Shown here in pieces: positions 40,433 through 49,636 of a stretch of DNA of 64,000 nt. The DNA comes from Oceanicoccus sp. KOV_DT_Chl (GTDB lineage Bacteria; Pseudomonadota; Gammaproteobacteria; Pseudomonadales; Dasaniaceae): the NCBI RefSeq assembly GCF_900120175.1, contig NZ_FQLF01000002.1, forward strand, positions 434,001 to 498,000, given 5' to 3'. Made by a program: the position numbers and the translations under genes. The notes beneath the pieces were generated by a model. That model was not told the DNA's origin, searched no databases, and saw only the letters and a program-made list of their open reading frames with translations. The number at the start of each line of letters is the position of its first letter. Position 1 is the stretch's first letter.

Positions 40433-40915
40433 TTAATCTCTGAAATTATTAAACTGCAACGCTTGATCCAGTTTTTCTTCACGTAACATTGCCATGACTG
40501 ACTGCAGATCATCACGCTTTTTACCGGTCACCCGTACTTGCTCACCCTGGATTTGGGACTGTACTTTTAATTTTTTATCCTTGATCAACTTGACGATCTT
40601 GCGGCTTAAATCGGACTCCAGACCATTCTGCATGGTAACCAGGCGCTTTACCTGCTTACCGGCGGTTTCGATGTCTCCAAGCGTCATTGCTTTAGGATCG
40701 ATTTTGCATTTAATTAAGGCGCTACGGAGCATATCTTCCATTTGATCTACTTGGAAATCCGATTCGGCAAAGATCACAACGGTTAACCCATTGCGATCAA
40801 ATTTGGCATCAACACCTTTAAAGTCGAAACGGGTTTCAATGATTCTACCGGCTTGATCTACGGCATTACTAAAAATATGTAAGTCCACTTCGGATACAAT
40901 ATCGAACGATGGCAT
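40433..40915 (-). CDS. yajQ: YajQ-family nucleotide-binding protein
   Basis: A 160-residue YajQ protein with two ferredoxin-like domains: MPSFDIVSEVDLHIFSNAVDQA at the start, TRFDFKGVDAKF and, at the end, VRVTGKKRDDLQSVMA with the closing LDQALQFNNFRD. Some YajQ proteins bind c-di-GMP, others RNA or nucleotides, and the E. coli protein is proposed to bind many partners. The gene is solitary, between the AmpG-like permease and the B12 island. A function here cannot be assigned from the sequence. Confidence 0.95.
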   Translation of the reverse strand: MPSFDIVSEVDLHIFSNAVDQAGRIIETRFDFKGVDAKFDRNGLTVVIFAESDFQVDQMEDMLRSALIKCKIDPKAMTLGDIETAGKQVKRLVTMQNGLESDLSRKIVKLIKDKKLKVQSQIQGEQVRVTGKKRDDLQSVMAMLREEKLDQALQFNNFRD

Positions 40916-41024
40916 AACTTTTCCTCAATACAATCTTCTATTGGCGGCTAATGAATGTTGGCAGCCAGTACTTTATACTCGCTAGTTACTCCGTTAGTCC
41001 CGCATTATAAGTTGACTTGGTAAT

Positions 41025-41558
41025 ATGAAACAATTAATCCTCGGCGGTGCCCGCTCCGGCAAAAGCAAACTGGCAGAACAACTCGCCAGCCGTAGCGGCA
41101 AGCAAGTCATTTATATTGCTACCGCTGACCGCAAACACAATGATCGGGAAATGGATCAGCGTATCAGCCACCACCAACAAAGTCGCCCCGCACACTGGCA
41201 AACTATAGAAGCACCCCATCAATTAGCAACAACGCTGACTACGCATGCTGATAATGACAGCTGTTTATTGGTCGATTGTCTTACCCTGTGGCTAAGCAAC
41301 TGCCTTTGCAGCGAAGATCAGAATTGCTGGCACCAAGAGCAACAACATTTGCTCGACACGCTGGCAACGCTTCCCGGAGATATTATTCTCGTTAGCAATG
41401 AAGTCGGCCACGGCGTTGTGCCACTGGGTGAAATCAATCGGCGCTTTGTCGATGAAAGCGGCTTTTTACACCAAGCCATTGCCGCACTCGCTGACCGGGT
41501 TGTGTTTACCGCTGCCGGTTTACCATTAGTACTCAAAGGAGATGCACTAAATGGATAA
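41025..41558 (+). CDS. cobU: Adenosylcobinamide kinase / adenosylcobinamide-phosphate guanylyltransferase CobU
   Basis: CobU activates adenosylcobinamide to its GDP form. The 177-residue protein has the P-loop GGARSGKSKLAE at 8-19, the guanylylated-His region near YIATADRKHNDREM, LLVDCLTLWLSN, LVSNEVGHGVVP and RRFVDESGFLHQ. It is the first gene of cobU-cobT-cobC-cobS and overlaps the cobT start by 8 nt. No riboswitch is seen upstream of it, unlike btuB, so this half of the island may not be under direct cobalamin control. Confidence 0.96.
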   Translation: MKQLILGGARSGKSKLAEQLASRSGKQVIYIATADRKHNDREMDQRISHHQQSRPAHWQTIEAPHQLATTLTTHADNDSCLLVDCLTLWLSNCLCSEDQNCWHQEQQHLLDTLATLPGDIILVSNEVGHGVVPLGEINRRFVDESGFLHQAIAALADRVVFTAAGLPLVLKGDALNG

Positions 41559-42609
41559 CACCCTGGATTGGCTGCAAGCAGCAGTGAAATCACCTTGCCA
41601 GCAAGCGTTACAGGGCGCCTTGGCACAGCAACAGCAACTCACCAAACCGCCCGGGTCGCTAGGGCAGTTAGAACAGTTAGCAACTACTCTCGCCAGCCTG
41701 CAACACACTAACACTCCACAGATAGAACTAATAACCATCGTAATATTTGCTGCCGACCACGGTATCGCGGCGCAAGGGGTTTCTGCCTTTCCACAAGCGG
41801 TCACCGCCGAAATGGTAAAAAACTTTGCCAGCGGTGGTGCCGCTATTTCGGTACTCGCGAAACAATTACAAGCCACTTTACAGGTTTGCAATGTAGGCAC
41901 TGTTGCAGAGCTTACCCCCAATGTTGGTGTATTGGATTGTCGTTTAGGCGCAGGCACCCACGACTTCAGCCAACAAGCGGCAATGAGCGAATCGCAATTG
42001 CAGCAAGCGCTCGCGATAGGCAAACAGCAAGTGGATATGGCCCACACCAGCGGCTGCGATCTGTTTATTGGTGGCGAAATGGGGATTGCCAATACCAGCT
42101 CTGCCAGCGCTTTAGCCTGCGCATTATTGCAGTTACCAGCCAGTACACTGACCGGCCCGGGCACAGGCATCGATTCGCAAACCATGCAGCATAAACAAGC
42201 CGTTATTGAGCAGGCTTTACAACTACATCACTTAACCCAAACTTCACCGCCACTGGATTGTTTACGTCTAGTCGGCGGCTTTGAAATTGCCGCACTAGTC
42301 GGTGCTTATCTCCGTGCAGCCCAGCTTGGCATCCCAGTACTCATTGATGGTTTTATCGCCTCAGTAGCAGCTTTAGCCGCACAGCAATTTCAACCAAAAA
42401 TTGCACCATGGCTGCTACTGGGCCATCAATCCGCCGAACCTGGTCACTCAGTCATCGTCAAGGCGCTAGATAAAACGCCACTGCTACAATTACAAATGCG
42501 CCTTGGTGAAGGCAGTGGCGCTGCTTGTGCGGTACCGCTATTACAACTCGCATGCGCCCTCCATAATCAAATGGCCACATTTGCCAGCGCCGGCGTCAGC
42601 ACCCAATAG
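41551..42609 (+). CDS. cobT: Nicotinate-nucleotide:dimethylbenzimidazole phosphoribosyltransferase CobT
   Basis: CobT makes alpha-ribazole phosphate from dimethylbenzimidazole and nicotinate mononucleotide. The 352-residue protein has KPPGSLGQLEQLA, FAADHGIAAQGVSAFPQAVTAEM, GEMGIANT, GPGTGI and the catalytic C-terminal GHQSAEPGH with LGEGSGAACAVPLL. All are typical. It overlaps cobU and is followed 7 nt later by cobC. The dimethylbenzimidazole donor BluB is encoded nearby on the opposite strand, so this organism appears able to make its own lower ligand. Confidence 0.96.
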   Translation: MDNTLDWLQAAVKSPCQQALQGALAQQQQLTKPPGSLGQLEQLATTLASLQHTNTPQIELITIVIFAADHGIAAQGVSAFPQAVTAEMVKNFASGGAAISVLAKQLQATLQVCNVGTVAELTPNVGVLDCRLGAGTHDFSQQAAMSESQLQQALAIGKQQVDMAHTSGCDLFIGGEMGIANTSSASALACALLQLPASTLTGPGTGIDSQTMQHKQAVIEQALQLHHLTQTSPPLDCLRLVGGFEIAALVGAYLRAAQLGIPVLIDGFIASVAALAAQQFQPKIAPWLLLGHQSAEPGHSVIVKALDKTPLLQLQMRLGEGSGAACAVPLLQLACALHNQMATFASAGVSTQ

Positions 42610-42616
42610 GTTACGC

Positions 42617-43237
42617 ATGACACACCACGACATCACTACGATTGATTTACTACGCCACGGCCAAACTCAAATGGATGATATTTTACGCGGCCGTATTGAT
42701 GTCGCCTTATCAGATAACGGCTATCAACAGATGCTACAACGCGTTGCGCCTTTTATTAGTGAGAGGTTACCTTGGCAGCAAATTATCAGCTCGCCACTAA
42801 TTCGCTGCGCGCAATTTGCCCGCGACCTAAGCGCGCAACACAATACCGCGATGTTAATTGATGATGGCTTTCTAGAAATGGATTTTGGTGATTGGGACGG
42901 CCGCAGCTTTGACGAACTTAAAGCAGAAGACCCAGAGTTATTCGCTAATATTTGGCGCCAACCACAGCACTATCAGCCACCGGGTGGAGAAACCTTTGCG
43001 GGTTTTTCCACGAGAATTAATAACGCCTGGCAAAAAATGTTAACCCAACACGCGGGTAAACATATTTTATTAATTTGCCATGGCGGTGTTATTCGATCCC
43101 TACTTGGCAATGTGATGCAAACGCCGTTAAGTTCACTATCGCGAATAGAAGTACCCTATGCCTGCCTGAGCCGTATTAAAATTTATCAACAAGCCGGTAG
43201 CGAACACTGGCCCCAACTGGTTTTCCACAACCCCTGA
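42617..43237 (+). CDS. cobC: Alpha-ribazole phosphatase CobC (histidine phosphatase family)
   Basis: CobC dephosphorylates alpha-ribazole (or adenosylcobalamin) phosphate. The 206-residue histidine phosphatase has LLRHGQTQMDD with the catalytic His, the Arg in ISSPLIRCAQFA, the proton donor in EMDFGDWDGRSFDEL and the second His in LICHGGVIRSLL. The ATG at 42617, 7 nt past cobT, fits the family start; earlier in-frame starts lie inside cobT. The gene lies between cobT and cobS, which supports alpha-ribazole phosphatase over other members of this broad family. Confidence 0.9.
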   Translation: MTHHDITTIDLLRHGQTQMDDILRGRIDVALSDNGYQQMLQRVAPFISERLPWQQIISSPLIRCAQFARDLSAQHNTAMLIDDGFLEMDFGDWDGRSFDELKAEDPELFANIWRQPQHYQPPGGETFAGFSTRINNAWQKMLTQHAGKHILLICHGGVIRSLLGNVMQTPLSSLSRIEVPYACLSRIKIYQQAGSEHWPQLVFHNP

Positions 43238-43244
43238 TAATCCT

Positions 43245-44033
43245 ATGATGTCAATTTGGTTAAAAGCGTTTGCCACCGCCTGTATTTTTTTAACACGGCT
43301 GCCAATGCCGACTCTAAAAACAATTGCAGCCGAAGACGAAGGTAGAGCACTACTGTGTTTTCCTTTCGTTGGCGCAGTCATTGGTTTATTGCTATGCGCC
43401 TTGGCTATCGTCTCTGTAGAGTTATTTTCGCCACTGCTATTAGCGGCAATTCTGTTAGCAGTGTGGGCAGCGGTAACCGGCGGCCTGCATCTTGATGGTT
43501 TAGCCGATAGCGCTGATGGCTGGCTGGGTGGACTAGGCGATATAGACCGCACACTGGAAATCATGCATGACTCCCGCTGTGGCAGCGGTGCATTAAGTAC
43601 TGTGGTCTGCCTGCTTATCGTTAAATTCGCAGCCCTAACCACTATCATCTCACAACAGTATTGGACAATTTTATTCATTGCCCCTATTTTGGGCCGCTGT
43701 GTAGGCCCGTTATTATTTGTGCCGGGTAAATTCCCTTATCTACCCTATGTACAACCCAGCGGTATCGCCAAGCATTTTATTGACCACTGCCCCAGTGTCG
43801 CCCGCACTATTTGCTGGCTAACGGTTGCACTGTGCGGACTGTTATTGGCCAACACGCAAATCGCAGCAATAGTGCTCGGCAGTTGCTTGGTGATGTTGTA
43901 TTTATTAAGAAGAATGATGCTAAAACGTTTGCAGGGAGCTACCGGTGATACCGCGGGTGCCAGCACTGAAATTATTGAAACGGTGGTATTAATTGCCGGC
44001 GGTGTCGCTATTAAAATGGCACCGATAATATAA
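43245..44033 (+). CDS. cobS: Adenosylcobinamide-GDP ribazoletransferase (cobalamin synthase) CobS
   Basis: CobS joins adenosylcobinamide-GDP with alpha-ribazole in the last step of the lower-ligand pathway. The 262-residue integral membrane protein has six to seven spans. The family motifs are FLTRLPMP, FPFVGAVIGLLL, the acidic metal-binding segment GGLHLDGLADSADGWLGG with HDSRCGSGA, and TGDTAGASTEI near the end. It is the last gene of cobUTCS and ends directly against the stop codon of bluB on the other strand. Confidence 0.95.
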   Translation: MMSIWLKAFATACIFLTRLPMPTLKTIAAEDEGRALLCFPFVGAVIGLLLCALAIVSVELFSPLLLAAILLAVWAAVTGGLHLDGLADSADGWLGGLGDIDRTLEIMHDSRCGSGALSTVVCLLIVKFAALTTIISQQYWTILFIAPILGRCVGPLLFVPGKFPYLPYVQPSGIAKHFIDHCPSVARTICWLTVALCGLLLANTQIAAIVLGSCLVMLYLLRRMMLKRLQGATGDTAGASTEIIETVVLIAGGVAIKMAPII

Positions 44034-44759
44034 CTACGAGCTCCTCTTGCGCTGATGAGATTGTTCAGCGCTAGCGCTGTCCCACTGATTTTCCATCAAC
44101 ACATTGTCAATATCGCCCGCATTAATCCAGCCTTCTTGCTGCAACATCGGCTCATCATAAAAATGATCGACGTGACCCACACATAAAATAGCAACTGGCT
44201 TACTCCCTTCAGGCATAGCCAACAGCGTCGCTACGGCTTGAGGCTCAAATAAAGACACCCAACCTACGCCAAGGCCTTCAGCCCGCGCGGCCAGCCATAT
44301 ATTTTGAATGGCGCAGGCAACTGAAGCCAAGTCCATCTCAGGTAATGTCCGGCGACCAAACTGATATTCTTCCCGCCTATCCATTAAACCAGCGACTAGC
44401 AACTCACCACATTCCAACATGCCTTCGACTTTTAATCGCATAAATTCCTGCTCGCGCTCACCCAGCGCTTTAGCCGTCTGCACCCGCTCCTGCTCAACCA
44501 ATTGATGCAAAGCAATGCGTAACTCCGGATCAGTGATACGAATGAATCGCCACGGCTGCATCATGCCAACACTGGGCGCGGCGTGAGCTGCGTGCAATAA
44601 TTTATCTAACACCGCTGCGTCGACCGGCTGCTTAATAAAATGGCGCATATCACGGCGTTGATAAATCGCTTTATACACGCCCGCTTGTTCTTCTTCACTG
44701 AATTTATGTGCTGATGTTGTCATGTCGCCACTTGTATTTGCTGATAAATTTTCGACCAT
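44034..44759 (-). CDS. bluB: 5,6-dimethylbenzimidazole synthase BluB
   Basis: BluB cleaves reduced FMN with oxygen to make dimethylbenzimidazole. The 241-residue nitroreductase-fold protein has YQRRDMRHF, the [13 protein letters not shown] lid that marks BluB, [30 protein letters not shown]-like pattern and AILCVGHV. The N-terminal 20 residues before the fold are variable, and ATG 44723 is a possible shorter start. It abuts cobS at the stop codons and is divergent from the riboswitch-controlled btuB. Need for O2 agrees with an aerobic life. Confidence 0.95.
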   Translation of the reverse strand: [241 protein letters not shown]

Positions 44760-44850
44760 AATGCTGACCGCGCCGGATTATAACAGCCTTAACTGACAAT
44801 ACTTCAACTTGACTTTAGCGCACCATAATCATAGAGTGCGCTCCGTCTGT
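44760..44850. other. Divergent promoter region of bluB and btuB
   Basis: These 91 bp hold the 5' ends of bluB and the riboswitch transcript. A TTGACT at about 44812 and a CATAAT nearby are visible but not well spaced, so no promoter is called. Confidence 0.4.
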
Positions 44851-45010
44851 AGCAGGTGTTGATTAATTGCTTGTTTAAATTAATCACTGAAATGGGAAGT
44901 CCGGTAACATTGATGACTAGCTCGCTAGTCAAACAATAGTCCGGCGCTGCCCCCGCAACGGTAAGGCTTTTTTAATCAAAAGCCACAGCCCGATACCAGC
45001 CTTTTGCAGC
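44851..45010 (+). promoter_or_regulatory. Cobalamin riboswitch (btuB leader)
   Basis: The conserved blocks occur in order: AGGTG (44854-44858), AATGGGAAGTCCGGT, TCCGGCGCTGCCCCCGCAACGGTAAG and the B12-box-like ACAGCCCGATACCAGCC. This is the adenosylcobalamin aptamer in full. It lies 155 bp before the btuB start, on the same strand, with no terminator hairpin between, so control would be at translation or through a structure further on. Low cobalamin would allow btuB expression and so corrinoid uptake. Confidence 0.93.
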
Positions 45011-45053
45011 TCATTGTTAACTAATACTGAAAATTATTAGCGCGCAATGAACA

Positions 45054-45076
45054 CGATGATGCGGAGGGCGTCGTCG
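45054..45076 (+). promoter_or_regulatory. Hairpin with a GGAGG loop between riboswitch and btuB
   Basis: A 9-bp stem, CGATGATGC with GCGTCGTCG (two G-U pairs), closes the loop GGAGG. It is 88 nt before the btuB start. A GGA presented in a loop is the form CsrA prefers, and a GGAGG also resembles an SD sequence; which, if either, applies is unknown. Confidence 0.4.
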
Positions 45077-45163
45077 GTGGATAGCAAGCCTACCTACTTT
45101 TCCCTCCCTCATTCGTTTTTATTTTTTAGTCATATTTATGGCAAACGAATTGAGGTGAACCCT

Positions 45164-47059
45164 ATGAAATCAAGCGCTATTAAAGGCTTTGTCCTACTAA
45201 CTGCTGCGAGTCACTTATACGCGGCAAGCAACACCATAGAACAACTGACGGTAAAAGGCACTCGCTCAGAGCAACCTAGCATTGAATTGCCCGCCAGTAT
45301 CAAAATCATCAGCAGCGAAGAAATTACCATCAGCGGTGCAAATACAATAGCCGACGTGCTAAGAAGTCAGCCCGGCATTCAGGTTTCTGATGTCATTGGC
45401 GCCGGCAATCGCGGGGTAACTATAAGCATGCGCGGCATGACATCCAATGCTGCTAACAACGTATTAATATTGGTCGATGGCCGCAAACTTAATAATGCCT
45501 CGCTAGCTTCGCCGGACTTATCCAGCGTCTCGTTAAATAATGTCGAACGAATAGAAATTATTGAAGGCAGTGCCGGGGCGCTATACGGTGATCAGTCAAC
45601 TGGCGGCGTCATTAATATTATTTCCAAGCGCCCTGCTAAAGAACAACAAATACAACTCGAAGCCAGTAGCGGCAGCAATGACCGGGAAGAATTTTCTGGC
45701 AGTATCAGCCAGGGGTTCGACAATGGTTTAAGTTATCGAGTTGCCGCTAAAAATAGTAATAGCGACAATTATCGCGACCACAATGAATCAAAGTATGATA
45801 ATTATTTTGGCTTGTTAACATATAAAACCGACAACTTAAGCGTTTTTATTGAAGGCCAAAATATTTATGACAAGATGAATTTAGCTGGCGCACTTGACCT
45901 CGCGCAAGTACGGGAGGATAGAAAACAAGCCGCTTCGCCAGGCTTTGACGACCGTAAAAGTGATATTTTTCGCACCGGCGGGCAATACCAAATCAATCAA
46001 TCATGGAGCATTGCTGGCGAATACACCTATCGGGACACCGATGCTATTACCAGTTATAGCGTATTCAGTGAGCGCTTAACCTCTATCAATCCACGCTTAT
46101 TGGGTGAAATCGCTAGCGCCAACGGCACCACTCTTATTACTCTTGGTGTAGACAGCAGCGAGTCAACTTATCTATCAGCAGGCTCATATGGTAAAAGTAA
46201 CGAACAGGATATTTTCGATGTCTATGGGCAGATTATTTATCCTATTACTACAAAAATTAAAGTTACTGCAGCCTATCGCAATAGTGAACTCGACGACAGC
46301 AACAAAACAACCTCGGAAAGTCATAGCGACGATCAAAGTGCCGGTCAGCTTGGTGTTAGTTATCAAGCTAACAAAGCCCTGCGCTTATTTGCGCGCCTGG
46401 ATCAAAGCTTTCGGTGGCCTAATGCAGACGAAAACGGATTGGTGTTAACTGGAATTGAATTTCTAAAACCACAAACCAGCAACTCTTTTGAAATCGGCTT
46501 TGACCTTGACCGCAACGACCTTCGACTATCCACTGTGATTTACGATTTAGATATTGATGATGAGCTGTTTTACAATCCCAGCTTATACGCCAATATGAAT
46601 CTTGAAAGCTCCAACCGCCGCGGCATTACCATTGATGGCAATTATTACCTCAGCGATCGATTAACGCTATCTGCTAACTTTAGCTATATCGATGCCGAAT
46701 TATCTGCAGGCTTATTTTCCGGCAATGACGTTCCTTTTGTCGCCGATACGCTGGCAGGATTCGCTGTTAGCTATCAGTTCAGTAGCAATCTATCGCTATT
46801 CATCGATGGCAAATATACCGGGGAACGCTACCCGATTGGAGATGAAGCCAATAGCACTGACAAATTAGGAGGCTATACCGTTTACAATGCCAATATTCGC
46901 TGGGCACAGGATGATTGGTATACCAATCTTCGCGCCAACAACCTAAGTGGTAAAGACTATAATGGCTACACTGGTACCTATGACGCCGGCGGTCCGGTAT
47001 TTTATGTTTACCCTGCGGCCACAGCGGAATTCGAAATCACTATTGGCTATACTTTTTAA
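45164..47059 (+). CDS. btuB: BtuB-like TonB-dependent vitamin B12 receptor
   Basis: A 631-residue receptor in the BtuB class. A signal peptide (about 1-21, ending LYAASN) precedes the TonB box IEQLTVKGTR. The plug has TIADVLRSQPGIQVSD, LVDGRKLNN, and NVERIEIIEGSAGALYGDQSTGGVINI. The barrel ends FEITIGYTF with the terminal Phe. ATG 45164 has GAGGTGAA just upstream, which fixes the start; in-frame starts further up lie in the leader. The riboswitch before it and the B12 genes around it make cobalamin the likely substrate. A terminator follows. Confidence 0.92.
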   Translation: MKSSAIKGFVLLTAASHLYAASNTIEQLTVKGTRSEQPSIELPASIKIISSEEITISGANTIADVLRSQPGIQVSDVIGAGNRGVTISMRGMTSNAANNVLILVDGRKLNNASLASPDLSSVSLNNVERIEIIEGSAGALYGDQSTGGVINIISKRPAKEQQIQLEASSGSNDREEFSGSISQGFDNGLSYRVAAKNSNSDNYRDHNESKYDNYFGLLTYKTDNLSVFIEGQNIYDKMNLAGALDLAQVREDRKQAASPGFDDRKSDIFRTGGQYQINQSWSIAGEYTYRDTDAITSYSVFSERLTSINPRLLGEIASANGTTLITLGVDSSESTYLSAGSYGKSNEQDIFDVYGQIIYPITTKIKVTAAYRNSELDDSNKTTSESHSDDQSAGQLGVSYQANKALRLFARLDQSFRWPNADENGLVLTGIEFLKPQTSNSFEIGFDLDRNDLRLSTVIYDLDIDDELFYNPSLYANMNLESSNRRGITIDGNYYLSDRLTLSANFSYIDAELSAGLFSGNDVPFVADTLAGFAVSYQFSSNLSLFIDGKYTGERYPIGDEANSTDKLGGYTVYNANIRWAQDDWYTNLRANNLSGKDYNGYTGTYDAGGPVFYVYPAATAEFEITIGYTF

Positions 47060-47128
47060 ACGGGTAAGCGATAACACTTTGATCCAGGCGATTTTGGTTA
47101 AAGCCTCCTGAATCAAGCCCATTAGATT

Positions 47129-47149
47129 AAGGCCCCAGCGGGCCTTTTT
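47129..47149 (+). terminator. Rho-independent terminator after btuB
   Basis: Stem AAGGCCC with GGGCCTT, loop CAGC, then a T run. It lies 70 bp after the btuB stop and before cobO, so cobO and the genes after it need either read-through or their own promoter. Confidence 0.85.
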
Positions 47150-47180
47150 AAATCACCCATTAAAGCAAGGTATGTGCTTC

Positions 47181-47801
47181 ATGACAGACTCTGATACTAG
47201 CGACCGTAAATCAGCCAAACACAAAGCTGCAATGGAGAAACAAAAAAACAAAGTCGATGACAATATTGCCAGGGCCGATGAAGAACGCGGTGTCATGATA
47301 TTGCTCACCGGTGATGGCAAAGGTAAATCCAGCTCTGCTTTCGGTATGGTTATGCGTAGCATTGGTTATGGCCACAAAGTCGGCGTGGTCCAATTTATAA
47401 AGGGCGTGCAGCTATCTGGTGAAGAAATATTTATTCGGGATAAACACCCTGAAGTTGATTTTTATCAAATGGGTACCGGCTTCACCTGGAACACCCAAGA
47501 TAGAAGTGGTGATATTGCTGCCGCAGAAACAACCTGGAAAGAAGCTCAGCGTATGTTGCAAGATGAATCACTGCGGTTAGTGGTGCTGGACGAGCTGACC
47601 TATATGCTGGCGTATAAATATCTTGATGAGGAAATGATTCTGGATGCCATTCGCAATCGTCCTGTGGAGCAGAGTGTGATTGTTACCGGTCGGGGCGGCG
47701 GTTCTGCAATTCGAGATTTGGCTGATACTGTTTCTGAAATAAAAGATGTAAAACACGCCTTTCGTGCAGGCGTAAAAGCGCGAGCAGGTGTTGATCTGTG
47801 A
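47181..47801 (+). CDS. cobO: Cob(I)alamin adenosyltransferase CobO/BtuR
   Basis: CobO puts the adenosyl group on the corrinoid cobalt. The 206-residue protein has the P-loop TGDGKGKSSSAFG (about 40-52), GHKVGVVQFIKG, LVVLDELTYML and VEQSVIVTGRGG, all family marks. ATG 47181 fits a GCAAGG site 10 nt upstream; ATG 47172 is too close to it. It opens a six-gene run cobO-btuF-btuC-btuD-panE-cobQ; the next gene begins at the overlapping GTGA, 4 nt before its stop. Confidence 0.94.
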   Translation: MTDSDTSDRKSAKHKAAMEKQKNKVDDNIARADEERGVMILLTGDGKGKSSSAFGMVMRSIGYGHKVGVVQFIKGVQLSGEEIFIRDKHPEVDFYQMGTGFTWNTQDRSGDIAAAETTWKEAQRMLQDESLRLVVLDELTYMLAYKYLDEEMILDAIRNRPVEQSVIVTGRGGGSAIRDLADTVSEIKDVKHAFRAGVKARAGVDL

Positions 47802-48634
47802 GAACAGGGTTTTCCCTATCATTCCTTCTGCTGAGTTTATTAATTCAGCCGACAAGCTTTGCCAATGAAACCAGCAAGCCACAGCGGATCATCTCGCTAA
47901 CACTGTGTACCGATCAAGTGTTACTGCAATTAGTAGACAAAAACCGTATTGCTGCTGTTACCTATTTAAGTATTGATCCTGTCTATTCTGATCAATGGCA
48001 ACAAGCACAAGGCGTAAAAACTCACGATGGTTTAGCTGAAACACTGGTACCGCTGCAGCCGGACCTGATCATCGGTTCCAAATTCACCAGTGGCAGCACC
48101 GTACAAATAATGGAGCAGTTAGGTTATCAAATGACCTTACTGGATGCCCCGACTACCCTAGCAGAAGCCGAACAATATACCCGTGAAATTGGCATCGCTG
48201 TTGGCGAATCAGAACGAGCAGAAAAACTTATACAATCCATGCGAGCCGATATCACCAAGGCTAAAAATTTAGTCAAAGATAGACCTCAGCAACTGGCTAT
48301 TAGTTATGGTCCTAACGGTTTTACTGCGGGAACACACACGATGAAAAACACTATTATCACCACTGCCGGCTATCGAAATCTGGCTAGCGAGTTAGGGATC
48401 GATTACTTCGGCAATATTTCATTGGAGCAACTCATATGGTCTAGCCCGGATGTTGTGTTAATCGATGAAGAGATTCCCAACCAAAATTCATTAGCACAAA
48501 ATTTCACCCATCACCCGGTATTAAAACAGTTTTTGGCCAACCGTGATTTGCCGCGCATTCCAACCAGCCACTGGATCTGCCCGGGACCGCTAGCAGGCAA
48601 AGCCATTTTGGCACTGGCGGAACAGCGACAATGA
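47798..48634 (+). CDS. btuF: Cobalamin ABC transporter substrate-binding protein BtuF
   Basis: A 278-residue periplasmic binding protein: signal peptide (about 1-23), then two lobes joined by a long helix. Motifs: PQRIISLTLCTDQVLLQLVDKNRIAAVTYLS in lobe one and EQLIWSSPDVVLIDEE in lobe two. GTG 47798 overlaps the cobO stop. It is followed by btuC and btuD; the substrate is inferred from these B12 neighbours. FecB-like siderophore binders have the same fold, so the assignment depends on context. Confidence 0.88.
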   Translation: MRTGFSLSFLLLSLLIQPTSFANETSKPQRIISLTLCTDQVLLQLVDKNRIAAVTYLSIDPVYSDQWQQAQGVKTHDGLAETLVPLQPDLIIGSKFTSGSTVQIMEQLGYQMTLLDAPTTLAEAEQYTREIGIAVGESERAEKLIQSMRADITKAKNLVKDRPQQLAISYGPNGFTAGTHTMKNTIITTAGYRNLASELGIDYFGNISLEQLIWSSPDVVLIDEEIPNQNSLAQNFTHHPVLKQFLANRDLPRIPTSHWICPGPLAGKAILALAEQRQ

Positions 48635-49628
48635 AAATAATTCCGTCTCGTATATTACTGCCAACGCTTACTGTTTTAACGCTGCTATTTTTTTTGGCCG
48701 CGCTGCAAACGGGCGCCGCCAACATTGATGTACTGCAAGCCATACAAGATAATTTACAGCAAAAACACACGCTAGCAGCGCTGATTTTTCATGAAATTCG
48801 CCTCCCCGTGCGTTACTCGCTATTACCGTGGGCGCAACACTGGGACTTGCTGGCGCGGCCTTACAAGGACTGCTTCGCAATCCTTTGGCTGGACCTGGTT
48901 TAGTCGGTGTATCAAACTGCGCCGCGCTGGGCGCTGTTATCGCGCTTTATTTTGGCTGGAGTAGCGTGCTCTGGTTCGCCATACCGTTGGCAGGGATGAT
49001 CGGTGCCGCCATATCGGTAGTCTTAGTATTTTTATTAGCGGGTCAAAAAAGCAGTATCACTACGCTAATACTTGCAGGGGTAGCCGTCAATGCAGTCGCC
49101 TCATCGTTAATCTCTCTAGCTTTGAATTTTGCACCGAACCCTTACGCCATGTCTGAAATTGTATTTTGGCTTCTCGGCTCATTGGCAAATCGTAGCATGG
49201 CTGACTTTTTACTTGCCTGCCCATTAATGATTATTGGTTGGCTGTTAATTTTAAGCAGTCGACGGTTTTTGGATGCACTGAGCCTTGGCGAAGAAACTGC
49301 ACAATCACTAGGCTTTAATTTAGCGCAACAGAAAACTATTATCGTAATTGGTGTCGCTTTCTGTGTCGGCGCAGCAGTCTCGGTAAGCGGCAATATTGGT
49401 TTTGTCGGTTTACTAGTACCCCACTTGCTTAGGCCATTAGTTGGCTATGAACCGGGGCGCTTATTAACAGCGAGTTTATTGGGTGGCGCAATCATGGTGC
49501 TAATTGCAGATATTGCAGTGCAACTTATTTCCCCTGATCAGGAATTGAAACTGGGTGTTATCACCGCCTTAGTCGGAGGCCCATTTTTCCTATATTTGAT
49601 TATCAAAACCCGCAACACTCTGGTATAG
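48631..49628 (+). CDS. btuC: Cobalamin ABC transporter permease BtuC (one frame break)
   Basis: A FecCD-family permease of about 332 residues with ten spans after repair. Conserved marks are [42 protein letters not shown], the ATPase-contacting loop SLGEETAQSLGF and GNIGFVGLLVPHLLRPLVGYE. The frame breaks in a C4 run (48804-48807), and one C restores RLPRALL, the best-conserved segment of the family. Since B12 import would fail without it and all partners are intact, a sequencing error is likely. It lies between btuF and btuD with overlapping starts. Confidence 0.9.
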
Positions 49629-49636
49629 GTTACGCA

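Noticed and set aside
40916-41024. A second cobalamin riboswitch before cobU
   Set aside because: None of the aptamer blocks (GGGAA, GCTGCCCCCGCAAC, B12 box) occur in the gap.
44812-44837. Sigma70 promoter TTGACT ... CATAAT for btuB
   Set aside because: The two boxes are only 9 bp apart, far from the 16-18 bp needed.
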